This document shows positions 7,423 through 15,900 of a stretch of 64,000 nt of DNA, piece by piece. This DNA is from Kosakonia oryzae (GTDB taxonomy: Bacteria; Pseudomonadota; Gammaproteobacteria; Enterobacterales; Enterobacteriaceae). Positions within the stretch are counted from its first letter, which is position 1. Each line of letters opens with the position of its first letter. Under the pieces are notes generated by a model. The model was given only the letters and a program-made list of their open reading frames with translations. It was not told the origin of the DNA and made no database searches. A program made the position numbers and the translations under genes. The stretch is from assembly GCF_001658025.2 (NCBI RefSeq), contig NZ_CP014007.2:2418001-2482000 (forward strand), read 5' to 3'.

Positions 7423-10400
7423 ATGGACTTTTCCCGCTTTTTTATCGACAGGCCGATTTTTGCCGCGGTGCTGTCGATTCTGATTTTTATTACAGGATTA
7501 ATCGCCATCCCGCTGTTGCCGGTCAGCGAATATCCTGATGTCGTACCGCCAAGCGTGCAGGTGCGAGCGGAGTATCCAGGTGCCAACCCGAAAGTGATTG
7601 CAGAAACCGTGGCGACGCCGCTGGAAGAAGCGATCAACGGCGTTGAGAACATGATGTACATGAAATCCGTCGCAGGCTCCGACGGCGTACTGGTGACCAC
7701 CGTAACCTTCCGTCCGGGTACAGACCCCGATCAGGCGCAGGTTCAGGTGCAAAACCGGGTATCGCAGGCCGAGGCGCGTCTGCCGGAAGATGTGCGGCGT
7801 TTGGGTATTACTACCCAGAAACAATCGCCGACGCTCACGCTGGTGGTGCATCTGTTTTCGCCTGGCGGTAAATACGATTCGCTGTATATGCGTAACTACG
7901 CCACGCTGAAAGTGAAGGATGAGCTGGCGCGTCTGCCAGGTGTTGGTCAAATTCAGATTTTTGGCGCGGGCGAATACGCGATGCGCATCTGGCTGGATCC
8001 CAATAAGGTGGCGGCACGCGGGTTGACTGCCTCGGATGTGGTGACGGCGATGCAGGAGCAAAACGTGCAGGTTTCCGCCGGGCAGCTTGGCGCTGAACCG
8101 CTGCCGAAAGAGAGCGATTTCCTGATCTCGATTAACGCCCAGGGGCGCCTGCACACCGAAGAAGAGTTTGGCAATATTATTCTGAAAACGGCGCAAGATG
8201 GCTCGCTGGTTCGCCTGCGCGACGTGGCGCGTATTGAAATGGGTTCCGGCAGCTATGCGCTGCGTTCCCAGCTTAACAATAAAGACGCGGTCGGGATTGG
8301 TATCTTCCAGTCTCCGGGGGCGAACGCCATCGATTTGTCGAACGCCGTACGCGCCAAAATGAACGAACTGGCCACGCGTTTCCCGGAAGATATGAAATGG
8401 GCGGCACCTTACGATCCGACGGTGTTTGTTCGCGATTCCATTCGTGCGGTCGTGCAAACGCTGCTGGAAGCGGTAGTGCTGGTGGTGCTGGTGGTGATTC
8501 TGTTCCTGCAAACCTGGCGCGCGTCGATTATTCCGCTGATCGCGGTGCCGGTATCGGTCGTCGGAACGTTCAGTATTCTCTACCTGCTTGGTTTTTCGCT
8601 TAATACCCTGAGTCTGTTCGGGCTGGTATTGGCTATCGGTATCGTTGTCGATGACGCCATCGTGGTGGTGGAAAACGTCGAGCGAAATATTGAAGAGGGG
8701 CTTGCACCGCTTGCGGCGGCGCATCAGGCGATGCGTGAGGTCTCCGGGCCGATTATCGCCATTGCGCTGGTGCTGTGCGCGGTGTTTGTGCCGATGGCGT
8801 TTCTCTCCGGGGTGACCGGTCAGTTCTACAAACAGTTTGCGGTGACGATCGCGATTTCGACGGTTATCTCTGCCATCAACTCGCTGACGCTCTCTCCGGC
8901 GCTGGCTGCTCTGCTGTTAAAGCCGCACGGCGCACCGAAAGACTTCCCGACGAGGCTTATTGATCGTCTGTTCGGTTGGCTGTTCCGTCCGTTTAACCGC
9001 TTTTTCCACCGTAGCTCGGACCGCTATCAGGGGCTGGTTGGTAAAACGCTCGGACGACGTGGTGCGGTGTTTGTGGTTTATGTGCTGCTGCTCTGTGCCG
9101 CTGGCGTCATGTTTAAAGCCGTACCCGGCGGGTTTATTCCGACTCAGGATAAGCTCTATTTAATTGGCGGCGTGAAAATGCCGGAAGGCTCTTCGCTGGC
9201 GCGTACCGATGCGGTGATCCGCAAAATGAGCGAAATCGGTATGAATACCGAAGGCGTGGATTATGCGGTCGCTTTTCCAGGGCTCAATGCGTTGCAGTTC
9301 ACCAATACGCCGAATACCGGGACGGTCTTTTTTGGCCTGAAACCGTTCGACCAGCGTAAACATACTGCGGCGGAAATTAACGCTGAGATCAACGCGAAAA
9401 TCGCGCAAATCCAGCAGGGCTTTGGCTTCTCCATTTTGCCGCCGCCGATTTTAGGGCTGGGTCAGGGTTCTGGCTATTCGCTGTACATCCAGGATCGCGC
9501 CGGTCTTGGCTATGGCGCGCTGCAAAGCGCGGTGAACACTATGTCTGGTGCGATTATGCAGACGCCGGGGATGCATTTCCCGATCTCCACCTACCAGGCT
9601 AACGTTCCGCAACTGGACGTGCAGGTCGATCGTGATAAGGCGAAAGCGCAGGGCGTGTCGCTGACCGATCTTTTCGGTACGCTGCAAACCTACCTGGGCT
9701 CGTCTTATGTGAACGATTTTAACCAGTTCGGACGTACCTGGCGCGTAATGGCGCAGGCCGACGGGCCGTTCCGCGACAGCGTGGAAAATATTGCGAATTT
9801 GCGCACCCGTAATAATCAGGGCGAAATGGTGCCGATCGGCAGTATGGTGAAGATCACGACCACCTACGGGCCGGATCCGGTGATTCGTTACAATGGTTAT
9901 CCGGCGGCGGATCTCATTGGTGATGCCGATCCTCGCGTCCTCTCTTCTTCGCAGGCGATGACGCAACTGGAGGGGATGTCTAAGCAGATACTGCCGAATG
10001 GGATGAATATCGAGTGGACGGATCTGAGTTTCCAGCAGGCGACTCAGGGCAATACGGCGCTGATCGTCTTCCCGGTCGCGGTTCTGCTGGCGTTCCTGGT
10101 GCTGGCGGCGCTGTATGAAAGCTGGACGCTGCCGCTGGCGGTGATCCTGATCGTCCCAATGACGATGCTCTCCGCGCTGTTTGGCGTCTGGCTGACCGGC
10201 GGTGATAACAACGTGTTCGTGCAGGTTGGTCTGGTGGTACTGATGGGGCTGGCCTGTAAAAACGCGATTCTTATCGTTGAGTTTGCCCGCGAACTGGAAA
10301 TTCAGGGGAAAGGCATCATGGAAGCCGCGCTGGAGGCTTGCCGCCTGCGTTTGCGCCCGATTGTGATGACCTCTATCGCCTTTATTGCCGGGACGATTCC

Positions 10401-10578
10401 GCTGATCCTCGGCCACGGCGCAGGGGCAGAAGTGCGCGGCGTCACCGGGATCACGGTGTTCTCCGGTATGCTGGGCGTGACGCTGTTTGGTCTGTTCCTG
10501 ACGCCGGTGTTCTACGTCACGCTGCGTAAGCTGGTGACGCGCGGCAAAAAAGTGGAAAGGGATGTTTTGCCTGCGTAG
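7423..10578 (+). CDS. oqxB: OqxB, RND multidrug efflux transporter
   Basis: 1051 residues, full-length hydrophobe/amphiphile efflux (HAE-1) RND protein. It starts MDFSRFFIDRPIFAAVLSIL (transmembrane helix 1) and has two large periplasmic loops and 12 predicted membrane helices. The proton-relay pair of TM4 is visible in GIVVDDAIVVVENVERN, and the TM10 segment GLACKNAILIVEFA supplies the conserved Lys. It uses the proton gradient to extrude drugs from the periplasm and outer leaflet. Partners are OqxA and a TolC homologue elsewhere. No IS elements flank the locus, so this is the intrinsic chromosomal form rather than the plasmid-borne one. A clear terminator follows. Confidence 0.95.
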   Translation: MDFSRFFIDRPIFAAVLSILIFITGLIAIPLLPVSEYPDVVPPSVQVRAEYPGANPKVIAETVATPLEEAINGVENMMYMKSVAGSDGVLVTTVTFRPGTDPDQAQVQVQNRVSQAEARLPEDVRRLGITTQKQSPTLTLVVHLFSPGGKYDSLYMRNYATLKVKDELARLPGVGQIQIFGAGEYAMRIWLDPNKVAARGLTASDVVTAMQEQNVQVSAGQLGAEPLPKESDFLISINAQGRLHTEEEFGNIILKTAQDGSLVRLRDVARIEMGSGSYALRSQLNNKDAVGIGIFQSPGANAIDLSNAVRAKMNELATRFPEDMKWAAPYDPTVFVRDSIRAVVQTLLEAVVLVVLVVILFLQTWRASIIPLIAVPVSVVGTFSILYLLGFSLNTLSLFGLVLAIGIVVDDAIVVVENVERNIEEGLAPLAAAHQAMREVSGPIIAIALVLCAVFVPMAFLSGVTGQFYKQFAVTIAISTVISAINSLTLSPALAALLLKPHGAPKDFPTRLIDRLFGWLFRPFNRFFHRSSDRYQGLVGKTLGRRGAVFVVYVLLLCAAGVMFKAVPGGFIPTQDKLYLIGGVKMPEGSSLARTDAVIRKMSEIGMNTEGVDYAVAFPGLNALQFTNTPNTGTVFFGLKPFDQRKHTAAEINAEINAKIAQIQQGFGFSILPPPILGLGQGSGYSLYIQDRAGLGYGALQSAVNTMSGAIMQTPGMHFPISTYQANVPQLDVQVDRDKAKAQGVSLTDLFGTLQTYLGSSYVNDFNQFGRTWRVMAQADGPFRDSVENIANLRTRNNQGEMVPIGSMVKITTTYGPDPVIRYNGYPAADLIGDADPRVLSSSQAMTQLEGMSKQILPNGMNIEWTDLSFQQATQGNTALIVFPVAVLLAFLVLAALYESWTLPLAVILIVPMTMLSALFGVWLTGGDNNVFVQVGLVVLMGLACKNAILIVEFARELEIQGKGIMEAALEACRLRLRPIVMTSIAFIAGTIPLILGHGAGAEVRGVTGITVFSGMLGVTLFGLFLTPVFYVTLRKLVTRGKKVERDVLPA

Positions 10579-10592
10579 CTTATGGCAAATAA

Positions 10593-10627
10593 CAAAAAAC
10601 CGCCTTCATAGTGAGGCGGTTTTTTTT
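10593..10627. terminator. Bidirectional terminator between oqxB and oqxR
   Basis: AAAAAACCGCCT - TCATAGTG - AGGCGG followed by a run of eight T. The A-run on the opposite side makes it usable for the convergent oqxR gene as well. Confidence 0.85.
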
Positions 10628-10643
10628 CGCAACAGGTCAATAA

Positions 10644-11123
10644 TTAAGACGTTTTTTTATACTGGGCAATCAGTTCAGGCAGCGGATCGCACCCGCTGGT
10701 ATCGGCTTTTTTGACCTCATCCAGCGCGCTTGCCACGGTATGCTGCGCTAATACCGCTAAGGACGCCTGCTCCGCTTCATTGGCGATAGATTTGAAGTAC
10801 CAGCAGGCATTAGCGCTGACCACGCAGCGAGCCGGTATATCAGGACGCGACGCCCACAGCCTTTTATCTTCTGTGACAGAAAGGTAGATATCGCGCAGGG
10901 TGATCTGGTCCGCCGGGCGACCAAGATGAATAGAGCCGTTGCGGCCAAGCGTTGAGACAATAATGCCGTCACGCGTGAGTGGAACCATTAATTTGCGGAT
11001 AAAGCTCGGATTGGCTTCCAGGCCGTAGGCCAGAATCGCACTCGTCGAACGTTCACCTAATTGCTCCGCCATCGCTACGCTGAGAACCATCTGCAAAGCT
11101 GTCGGGAAGCGGTAATCTAACAT
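10644..11123 (-). CDS. oqxR: OqxR, Rrf2-family repressor of oqxAB/rarA
   Basis: 159 residues beginning MLDYRFPTALQMVLSVAMAE. An upstream in-frame extension exists, but family length and the position of the winged helix favour the ATG at 11123. The N-terminal HTH covers about residues 5-70 (TSAILAYGLEANPSFIRKLM as recognition region, then the wing TLGRNGSIHLGR). Three Cys residues (in ARCVVSANACW and SGCDPL) are not in the IscR 2Fe-2S spacing, so cluster binding is uncertain. It sits convergent and immediately downstream of oqxB, the arrangement in Klebsiella, where loss of oqxR causes pump overexpression. The gene looks intact. Confidence 0.9.
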   Translation of the reverse strand: MLDYRFPTALQMVLSVAMAEQLGERSTSAILAYGLEANPSFIRKLMVPLTRDGIIVSTLGRNGSIHLGRPADQITLRDIYLSVTEDKRLWASRPDIPARCVVSANACWYFKSIANEAEQASLAVLAQHTVASALDEVKKADTSGCDPLPELIAQYKKTS

Positions 11124-11426
11124 TTTTGTATCCTGGGTTGCGGTGAATCTTGTTCTTTTTGGCACCGCAGAGGTGAAAAAACAATAAACAACAATATAAC
11201 AAATACGGGATTTTTTTTGAAGACGTCCACGCTTGACCTGGCTCGTAAAAAAGAGTTTCCAGTGCGCGCCGAATGTGAGCAATGTATCAATCTGTGTACT
11301 TTCTCGATCGCAAATTTCCTGTGCTGTTTGGCAAAGGTAACTCCGCGGGAAAGTCGCCAAAACAAGCGAAATGTTTAAATCAAACCGTTCAACAAGCCTG
11401 CTTTGAAGGGTTTGAATGAAAAACGC
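11124..11426. other. Intergenic stretch upstream of oqxR
   Basis: 303 nt between the oqxR start and the peroxidase stop. It contains AT-rich tracts consistent with the oqxR promoter (about 11150-11220). An upstream extension of the oqxR frame crosses it but has no family similarity. I see no other feature. Confidence 0.5.
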
Positions 11427-11909
11427 TTAGATTTCAAGTGCCGCAAGGATTGTGGCTTCCATTTTCTCCGGGGTGGTGAAGGGAGCAAAACGCTTGAGCG
11501 GTTTACCGTCGCGTCCGATCAGAAACTTAGTGAAGTTCCACTTGATTCGCCCACCCAGCACGCCGGGTAATTCGCTTTTCAGATAACGAAACACCGGGTG
11601 CGCTGCGGCTCCGTTGACCTCGACCTTCCCGAACATCGGAAAGCTGACACCGTAGTTAATGTGGCAGGTCTGGGCGATTTCCTCGGCACCGCCGGGTTCC
11701 TGCTTACCGAACTGGTTGCAGGGGAAACCCAGCACCACCAAACCTCGGGCGGCGTATTTCTGGTAGAGCGCTTCCAGGCCGCCGTATTGTGGCGTGAAGC
11801 CACAGAGGCTGGCGGTATTCACGACCAGAACCACCTTACCCGCATAGTCGGCCATAGAGATAAGCTGGCCGTCCAGACTGGTGGCGGTAAGTTGATGAAA
11901 GGGAGCCAT
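11427..11909 (-). CDS. Glutathione peroxidase family protein (Cys type)
   Basis: 160 residues, thioredoxin fold. The family signature motifs are present: NTASLCGFTPQY with the peroxidatic Cys, GFPCNQFGKQEPG with the conserved Gln and a second Cys that can act as resolving residue, and WNFTKFLIGRDG with the catalytic Trp/Asn. It reduces hydrogen peroxide and organic hydroperoxides; bacterial Cys-type members usually take electrons from thioredoxin as well as glutathione. It resembles BtuE of E. coli in class, but the location differs (btuE lies in the btuCED operon), so I leave the symbol empty. No signal peptide, hence cytoplasmic. Monocistronic. Confidence 0.88.
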   Translation of the reverse strand: MAPFHQLTATSLDGQLISMADYAGKVVLVVNTASLCGFTPQYGGLEALYQKYAARGLVVLGFPCNQFGKQEPGGAEEIAQTCHINYGVSFPMFGKVEVNGAAAHPVFRYLKSELPGVLGGRIKWNFTKFLIGRDGKPLKRFAPFTTPEKMEATILAALEI

Positions 11910-12163
11910 AGCGGAATCCTCAAAGCTGAATCAGTTCGACGTCAACGGCGCCACTGGAGTGTAGAGAATAGATTCTGTTCCTGATTGCGTGGCAGGTCTG
12001 GAATCGTGTGCGGTACATCTTTGCAAAGCCGAACGAAAAGAACAACAAACAGGCGACCTTTGACCTGCGTTCCGGGATACAAAGCGAAAAAAGTATTTTT
12101 TATCGAATAGATTCAGAAGGTGTGGCGTTTACCCATCATCAACACACTGATGGAATCTAACTT

Positions 12164-12262
12164 ATGACTGAAACCACGCCGCAGTTAATACGACAGCGCT
12201 ACGATAGTTTTACCCTGGTACTGCATTGGGTTACTGCAGTTTGCGTCATCCCGCAGTTCACC
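12164..12262 (+). pseudogene. Remnant of a cytochrome b561 gene (N-terminal fragment)
   Basis: The first 33 codons of the open frame read like the start of a b561-type di-haem membrane protein: MTETTPQLIRQRYDSF then TLVLHWVTAV, with the His-Trp pair that marks the first haem-ligating helix. The similarity stops before helix 2 and the frame runs directly into a TPR protein. A deletion that removed most of the b561 gene and fused its start to the next gene is the simplest explanation. b561 genes are common neighbours of YceI genes, and one lies 2 kb downstream. Confidence 0.55.
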
Positions 12263-12808
12263 ATGAACCTGTTTTCGTTTTTACCTTCCGCAATGATTCA
12301 ACGTCTGCTGCCGGTGGTGTTTGTTCTGCTCACCACGCCGGTTTTTGCCGCAGGTGACGATAATACCAACAGCAAAACGCCGGATTGTCCCACCGGGCAG
12401 GTGTATGACAGCACGACAAAACAGTGCGTCCCTGAGAAAACAAGCCAGCTCAGTGATAAAGATAAAACCAGTTATGCTTATCATCTGGCAAAAAAAGGGG
12501 AGTACCAGGCAGCTCTGGATCTGCTTAACACGCTGAAAAATGGTGATACTGCCGAGGCCTGGAATTACCGGGGCTATGCCACGCGTAAGCTGGGCCGTAC
12601 TGATGAAGGTATCGGCTATTACCAGCGTTCCATAGCACTCGATCCGACCTATGCCAAAGTACGTGAATACCTTGGTGAAGCATGGCTGGTGAAAGGGCGT
12701 CCTGACCTGGCAAAAGCGCAACTGGAAACCATCGCCACACTTTGCGGCCATAGTTGCGAAGAGTACAAGGATCTGCAGGCTGCTATCGACGGCCATCCTG
12801 AATCCTGA
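12164..12808 (+). CDS. Exported tetratricopeptide-repeat protein (5' end fused to b561 remnant)
   Basis: The open frame is 214 residues, but the real protein probably starts at M34 (12263) or M44 (12293), where MIQRLLPVVFVLLTTPVFA forms a signal peptide. The mature part has a short Cys-containing segment (DCPTGQVYDSTTKQCVP), then about three TPR units (KKGEYQAALDLLNTLKNG, AEAWNYRGYATRKLGRTDEG, AKVREYLGEAWLVKGRPDLA) and a CX3C pair (CGHSC) near the end. TPRs mediate protein-protein contacts, here in the periplasm. It is followed at 22 nt by an ECF sigma factor and an anti-sigma factor. A role as sensor or client-binding protein for that pair is inferred. Confidence 0.75.
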   Translation: MTETTPQLIRQRYDSFTLVLHWVTAVCVIPQFTMNLFSFLPSAMIQRLLPVVFVLLTTPVFAAGDDNTNSKTPDCPTGQVYDSTTKQCVPEKTSQLSDKDKTSYAYHLAKKGEYQAALDLLNTLKNGDTAEAWNYRGYATRKLGRTDEGIGYYQRSIALDPTYAKVREYLGEAWLVKGRPDLAKAQLETIATLCGHSCEEYKDLQAAIDGHPES

Positions 12809-12830
12809 GTAATGGTATGAGGATAATAAA

Positions 12831-13346
12831 ATCACGACCAGTGACGTCCGTCAGCATCTTGCTGAACATCTGACACGCCTGTGGCGCTATGGGCTGGTTC
12901 TGTCGCGTAACCGCGAGGTTGCCGAAGAACTGGTGCAGTCTACCTGTGTCCGCGCGCTTGAAAAAAGCGCGCAGTTCACCCCCGGCACACGCATTGACAG
13001 TTGGTTATTCACTATTCTGCATTCCATCTGGATTTCAGAGGTGCGTTCCCGCCGGGTGCGGCTGGGGCAGGGGTTCGTCGAAAGCGATGAATTACTGGCG
13101 CCGGATACGCATGAACAGGATGAGGCGCGCCTGCACTATGCGAAAATTATGCAGTACGTGAGCGCTCTGCCGGAAGCACAACGCAATGCGGTATTTTTAG
13201 TCTATGTTGAAGGTTTTACCTATCAGGAGGCGGCAGATACATTGTCTGTCCCGATTGGCACGATCATGAGCCGGCTGGCTACGGCAAGGGCGAAAATCGC
13301 CCAGCTGATTCACACGCCGCATCCTGTACAGGAGAAGCGATATTGA
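12831..13346 (+). CDS. ECF-type RNA polymerase sigma factor with apparent ATC start
   Basis: Sigma-70 region 2 is visible as HLTRLWRYGLVLSRNREVAEELVQ and the helix SWLFTILHSIWISEVRSRR. Region 4 is ALPEAQRNAVFLVYVEGFTYQEAADTLSVPIGTIMSRL, the promoter -35 binding HTH. No ATG, GTG or TTG exists between the in-frame stop at 12810 and GTG 12933, and starting at 12933 would delete half of region 2. The frame from ATC at 12831 (ATC-ACG-ACC-AGT), 8 nt after GAGG, restores a complete 171-residue sigma, so I propose ATC as initiator or a recent ATG-to-ATC change. The stop overlaps the anti-sigma start. Target promoters are unknown. Confidence 0.75.
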   Translation: MTTSDVRQHLAEHLTRLWRYGLVLSRNREVAEELVQSTCVRALEKSAQFTPGTRIDSWLFTILHSIWISEVRSRRVRLGQGFVESDELLAPDTHEQDEARLHYAKIMQYVSALPEAQRNAVFLVYVEGFTYQEAADTLSVPIGTIMSRLATARAKIAQLIHTPHPVQEKRY

Positions 13347-14140
13347 AATCAATGAGATTTACCGCGCCGTACAGCGATGAGGCGATAGTCGCCTGGCTGG
13401 ATGGCGAAATGCAGGCCAGCGATGCCGAGCGCTTTGAGGCGGCGCTCGGTCAGGATAAACAACTGGCCGAACGAACCGAAGCGCTAAGGCTCAACCAGAC
13501 TGACATTGCCCGCGCCTTCGCGCCACTGCTGGAAGAGGCACCGCAGTCTCGGCTGGAGGCACAACTGGCCAATGTGCTCGCCCAACCACCGGCAACGACT
13601 CCCGGGGCAACCGGAGTCAGCCGACGCGCGTTGATCGCGGCCTCGCTCAGTTTTCTGGTTATCGGCTCAGGGCTGGGCTATTTCGCACGCCCTGCAACAA
13701 AACCTCAGGGAGAGAGCGAAAAAATTCGCGACCTTGAGGCTCAGTATATGTCTTTGTACAGTGCAGAAACGTTGCTTGATGCAGACAGTTCTCCATCAGC
13801 ATTGCAGCGTGGACTGGCGCGTACTGCACAAGACATAGGTTTGCAGGCGAATGAGCAGCAACTTGTGCTGCATGGGGCAGAGCTGAAAATGGTGCGTATG
13901 CTGCGCTATGACAGCACCTCGATTGCGCAAATCGCCTGGATGCATGCCGATTATGGCCCGATGGCGCTCTGTATTTCACCGGACCGCCATTCAGCCAGCA
14001 CAGAACTGAATCACGAGCAGCGCCACCGGATGAATCTCGTCTGGTGGCATGCCAGAGGCTACCAGTTTGTGTTGATTGGCCGTAACCCTGCTTCCCAACT
14101 GCAACAAAACGCACTGACATTGCAGGCTGCACTTTCATAG
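13343..14140 (+). CDS. Membrane-bound anti-sigma factor
   Basis: 265 residues starting at TTG, 8 nt after AGGAG, with the start overlapping the sigma-factor stop (translational coupling); an alternative ATG lies 9 nt later. The N-terminal part (YSDEAIVAWLDGEMQASDAERFEAAL) is the usual short sigma-binding helical module, followed by one membrane helix (RALIAASLSFLVIGSGLGYFA, about residues 95-114) and a periplasmic domain of about 150 residues. No zinc-binding HX3CX2C motif is seen, so it is not a ZAS-type anti-sigma. Its likely job is to hold the ECF sigma at the inner membrane until an envelope signal arrives. Confidence 0.8.
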   Translation: MKSMRFTAPYSDEAIVAWLDGEMQASDAERFEAALGQDKQLAERTEALRLNQTDIARAFAPLLEEAPQSRLEAQLANVLAQPPATTPGATGVSRRALIAASLSFLVIGSGLGYFARPATKPQGESEKIRDLEAQYMSLYSAETLLDADSSPSALQRGLARTAQDIGLQANEQQLVLHGAELKMVRMLRYDSTSIAQIAWMHADYGPMALCISPDRHSASTELNHEQRHRMNLVWWHARGYQFVLIGRNPASQLQQNALTLQAALS

Positions 14141-14186
14141 CAAAAGAAACACGCCGGTATGCCTGGTAACGGGCTGCCGGGGATGC

Positions 14187-14765
14187 TCAGACGGCCTGAT
14201 GCAGGCGGGCCTGAATATCAATATTGATTATCACGTGGTCATCTACCAGCGCAGCGAAACTGGCCATATTGAATGCTGAGCGTGAAATCGTCGTTGAGGC
14301 ATGCAGATAAATGTTCGCAGCCCCGGTGAGCCCGGTGTTTTTCCCTGGCAGTAAGGCATCCAGAATAACCGGGCGCGAGACGTTCTTAACTGCCAGTGTG
14401 CCAAAAATACGAAAATGGCCCTGTTCCAGTGACACCACGCGGCTACTGATGAAAGTGATGTTCGGATAGCGTCCGGCATCAAAAAAGAGCGTGCCTTTCA
14501 TCTGCCAGGTTAACAGCCTGTTGGACGCCTGCAGCGTTGCCACCGGAATGGAAACAGAGATAGTGTCGTCCTCGTCGTTTCCGGCATTGAGCACAATATC
14601 CCCCGTCACATCTCCCAGCCTGGCCTCTGAAGTATCCCCAAATGCATGCCAGGAGAGGGTAATCGTTGTTTTTTGCGTGTTGATACGGTAGTTAGCCGGG
14701 CTGGCACATAACGAAAAGGAGGTGATTAAAAATCCGAGAGCGATGACAGGCACGATACGCGTCAT
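14187..14765 (-). CDS. YceI-family periplasmic lipocalin-like protein
   Basis: 192 residues. A signal peptide (MTRIVPVIALGFLITSFSLC, cleaved near CASA) is followed by a YceI domain, a lipocalin-like barrel binding polyisoprenoid-type lipids. Typical motifs include NYRINTQKTTITLSWHAFG near the N-terminus, FDAGRYPNITFISS in the middle and the tail DDHVIINIDIQARL. It is convergent with the anti-sigma gene, 46 nt apart. YceI proteins are induced by base or osmotic stress in E. coli; whether the adjacent sigma factor controls this gene is not shown by the sequence. It is not the E. coli-position yceI. Confidence 0.87.
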   Translation of the reverse strand: MTRIVPVIALGFLITSFSLCASPANYRINTQKTTITLSWHAFGDTSEARLGDVTGDIVLNAGNDEDDTISVSIPVATLQASNRLLTWQMKGTLFFDAGRYPNITFISSRVVSLEQGHFRIFGTLAVKNVSRPVILDALLPGKNTGLTGAANIYLHASTTISRSAFNMASFAALVDDHVIINIDIQARLHQAV

Positions 14766-14983
14766 GTTGATAATCCTTGATGTGTTTAGCGTGTAAACGT
14801 GCCAGCCCTGTTTTTTATTCGATGCAAAGAGCGTAATGGCTTAACACAGCCCGCCGTTAAAGGAGCCGCTTTTGCAGGCAGCGGATTTTGCAGGATTCCC
14901 GGCCTTGCCGCGTATCGTCGTGGCTCAATGGCAGACAGGGGAGGCGATAGATCCCACCCGCAGTGGAATCTATCACAGAGCGA

Positions 14984-15739
14984 TTAAATCGATTGCCCGC
15001 CGGAAACTTCAATGCGCTGAGCGTTGACCCATCGGTTCTCCTCACCCAACAGGCTGGCAATCATCGGACCGATATCGTCAGGTAACCCCACGCGACCCAG
15101 CGCAGTCATACCAGCAAAGGCTTTGTTGTAATCGGGAATGTCACGTACAGCCCCGCCCAGGAAGTCCGTTTCGATTGCGCCCGGGGCAATGGTATTGACG
15201 GTAATGCCACGGCTGCCCAGCTCTTTAGCCATATAAACGCTGAGCACTTCAACTGCGCCTTTGGCCGCCGAGTAGGCCGAGAACCCGGGGAACGACACGC
15301 GAGTCAGACCCGATGAGAAATTGATGATCCGTCCGCCATCGGCCAGCATCGGCAGAAGTGACTGTGTCAGGAAAAATACCCCCTTCACGTGAACGTCAAA
15401 GAGCGCGTCAAACTGTGCTTCAGTGGTATCCACGAAGTCGGCCATTTCTCCATGCCCGGCGTTATTGATGAGATGGTCGAACGTATCGCGCCCCCAATTG
15501 TCTCGCAATGCGGCGCGTATGGCGGCCACGAAACCGAGAAAGGACGACACGTTACTCACGTCCAGTTGAAGCGTCATTGCTTTACGACCAAGAGACTGGA
15601 TGTCAGCCGCCACGGCGTCTGCGGCTTCTTTGTCATTACGATAGGTGATGATCACATCGCCACCATGGCGGGCAATGCTCAGTGCAGTATTTCGACCAAG
15701 GCCCCGACTGGCACCGGTTACAAGAGAAAGGGTTGTCAT
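14984..15739 (-). CDS. Short-chain dehydrogenase/reductase (SDR)
   Basis: 251 residues from ATG 15739 (RBS AGGAG); an upstream in-frame extension without RBS is discarded. Classical SDR motifs in order: TGASRGLG cofactor loop, NNAG, catalytic Ser in FSSG, YSAAK (Tyr-x-x-x-Lys) and the PGAIETDF segment. An Arg/Asn-Asp pattern after beta-2 (TYRNDKEAAD) suggests NADP(H) preference. Substrate not predictable. It is divergent from an AraC-type regulator with about 160 nt between them, so that regulator probably controls it. The promoter region contains several AT-rich imperfect repeats. Confidence 0.88.
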   Translation of the reverse strand: MTTLSLVTGASRGLGRNTALSIARHGGDVIITYRNDKEAADAVAADIQSLGRKAMTLQLDVSNVSSFLGFVAAIRAALRDNWGRDTFDHLINNAGHGEMADFVDTTEAQFDALFDVHVKGVFFLTQSLLPMLADGGRIINFSSGLTRVSFPGFSAYSAAKGAVEVLSVYMAKELGSRGITVNTIAPGAIETDFLGGAVRDIPDYNKAFAGMTALGRVGLPDDIGPMIASLLGEENRWVNAQRIEVSGGQSI

Positions 15740-15900
15740 GAAATATCTCCTAATCAGTGGAGATGAAATACTAACCAGCACAACGCATTTTAGGTTGCCC
15801 GATAATCGCGAAAACTTGCCTGATAATTTTGAAATTTCTATTCAATCAGAACTGCACTAAGATTAGCGCACGCTTAAATCGCATTTAATAGCCTAAAAAT

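Noticed and set aside
7498..8724. 408-codon open frame antisense to oqxB
   Set aside because: Antisense shadow of a high-GC gene; its His/Arg/Gln-rich product has no recognisable fold or start signal.
10644..11360. Longer OqxR starting at 11360
   Set aside because: The extra 79 residues do not match the Rrf2 family; ATG 11123 gives the proper N-terminus.
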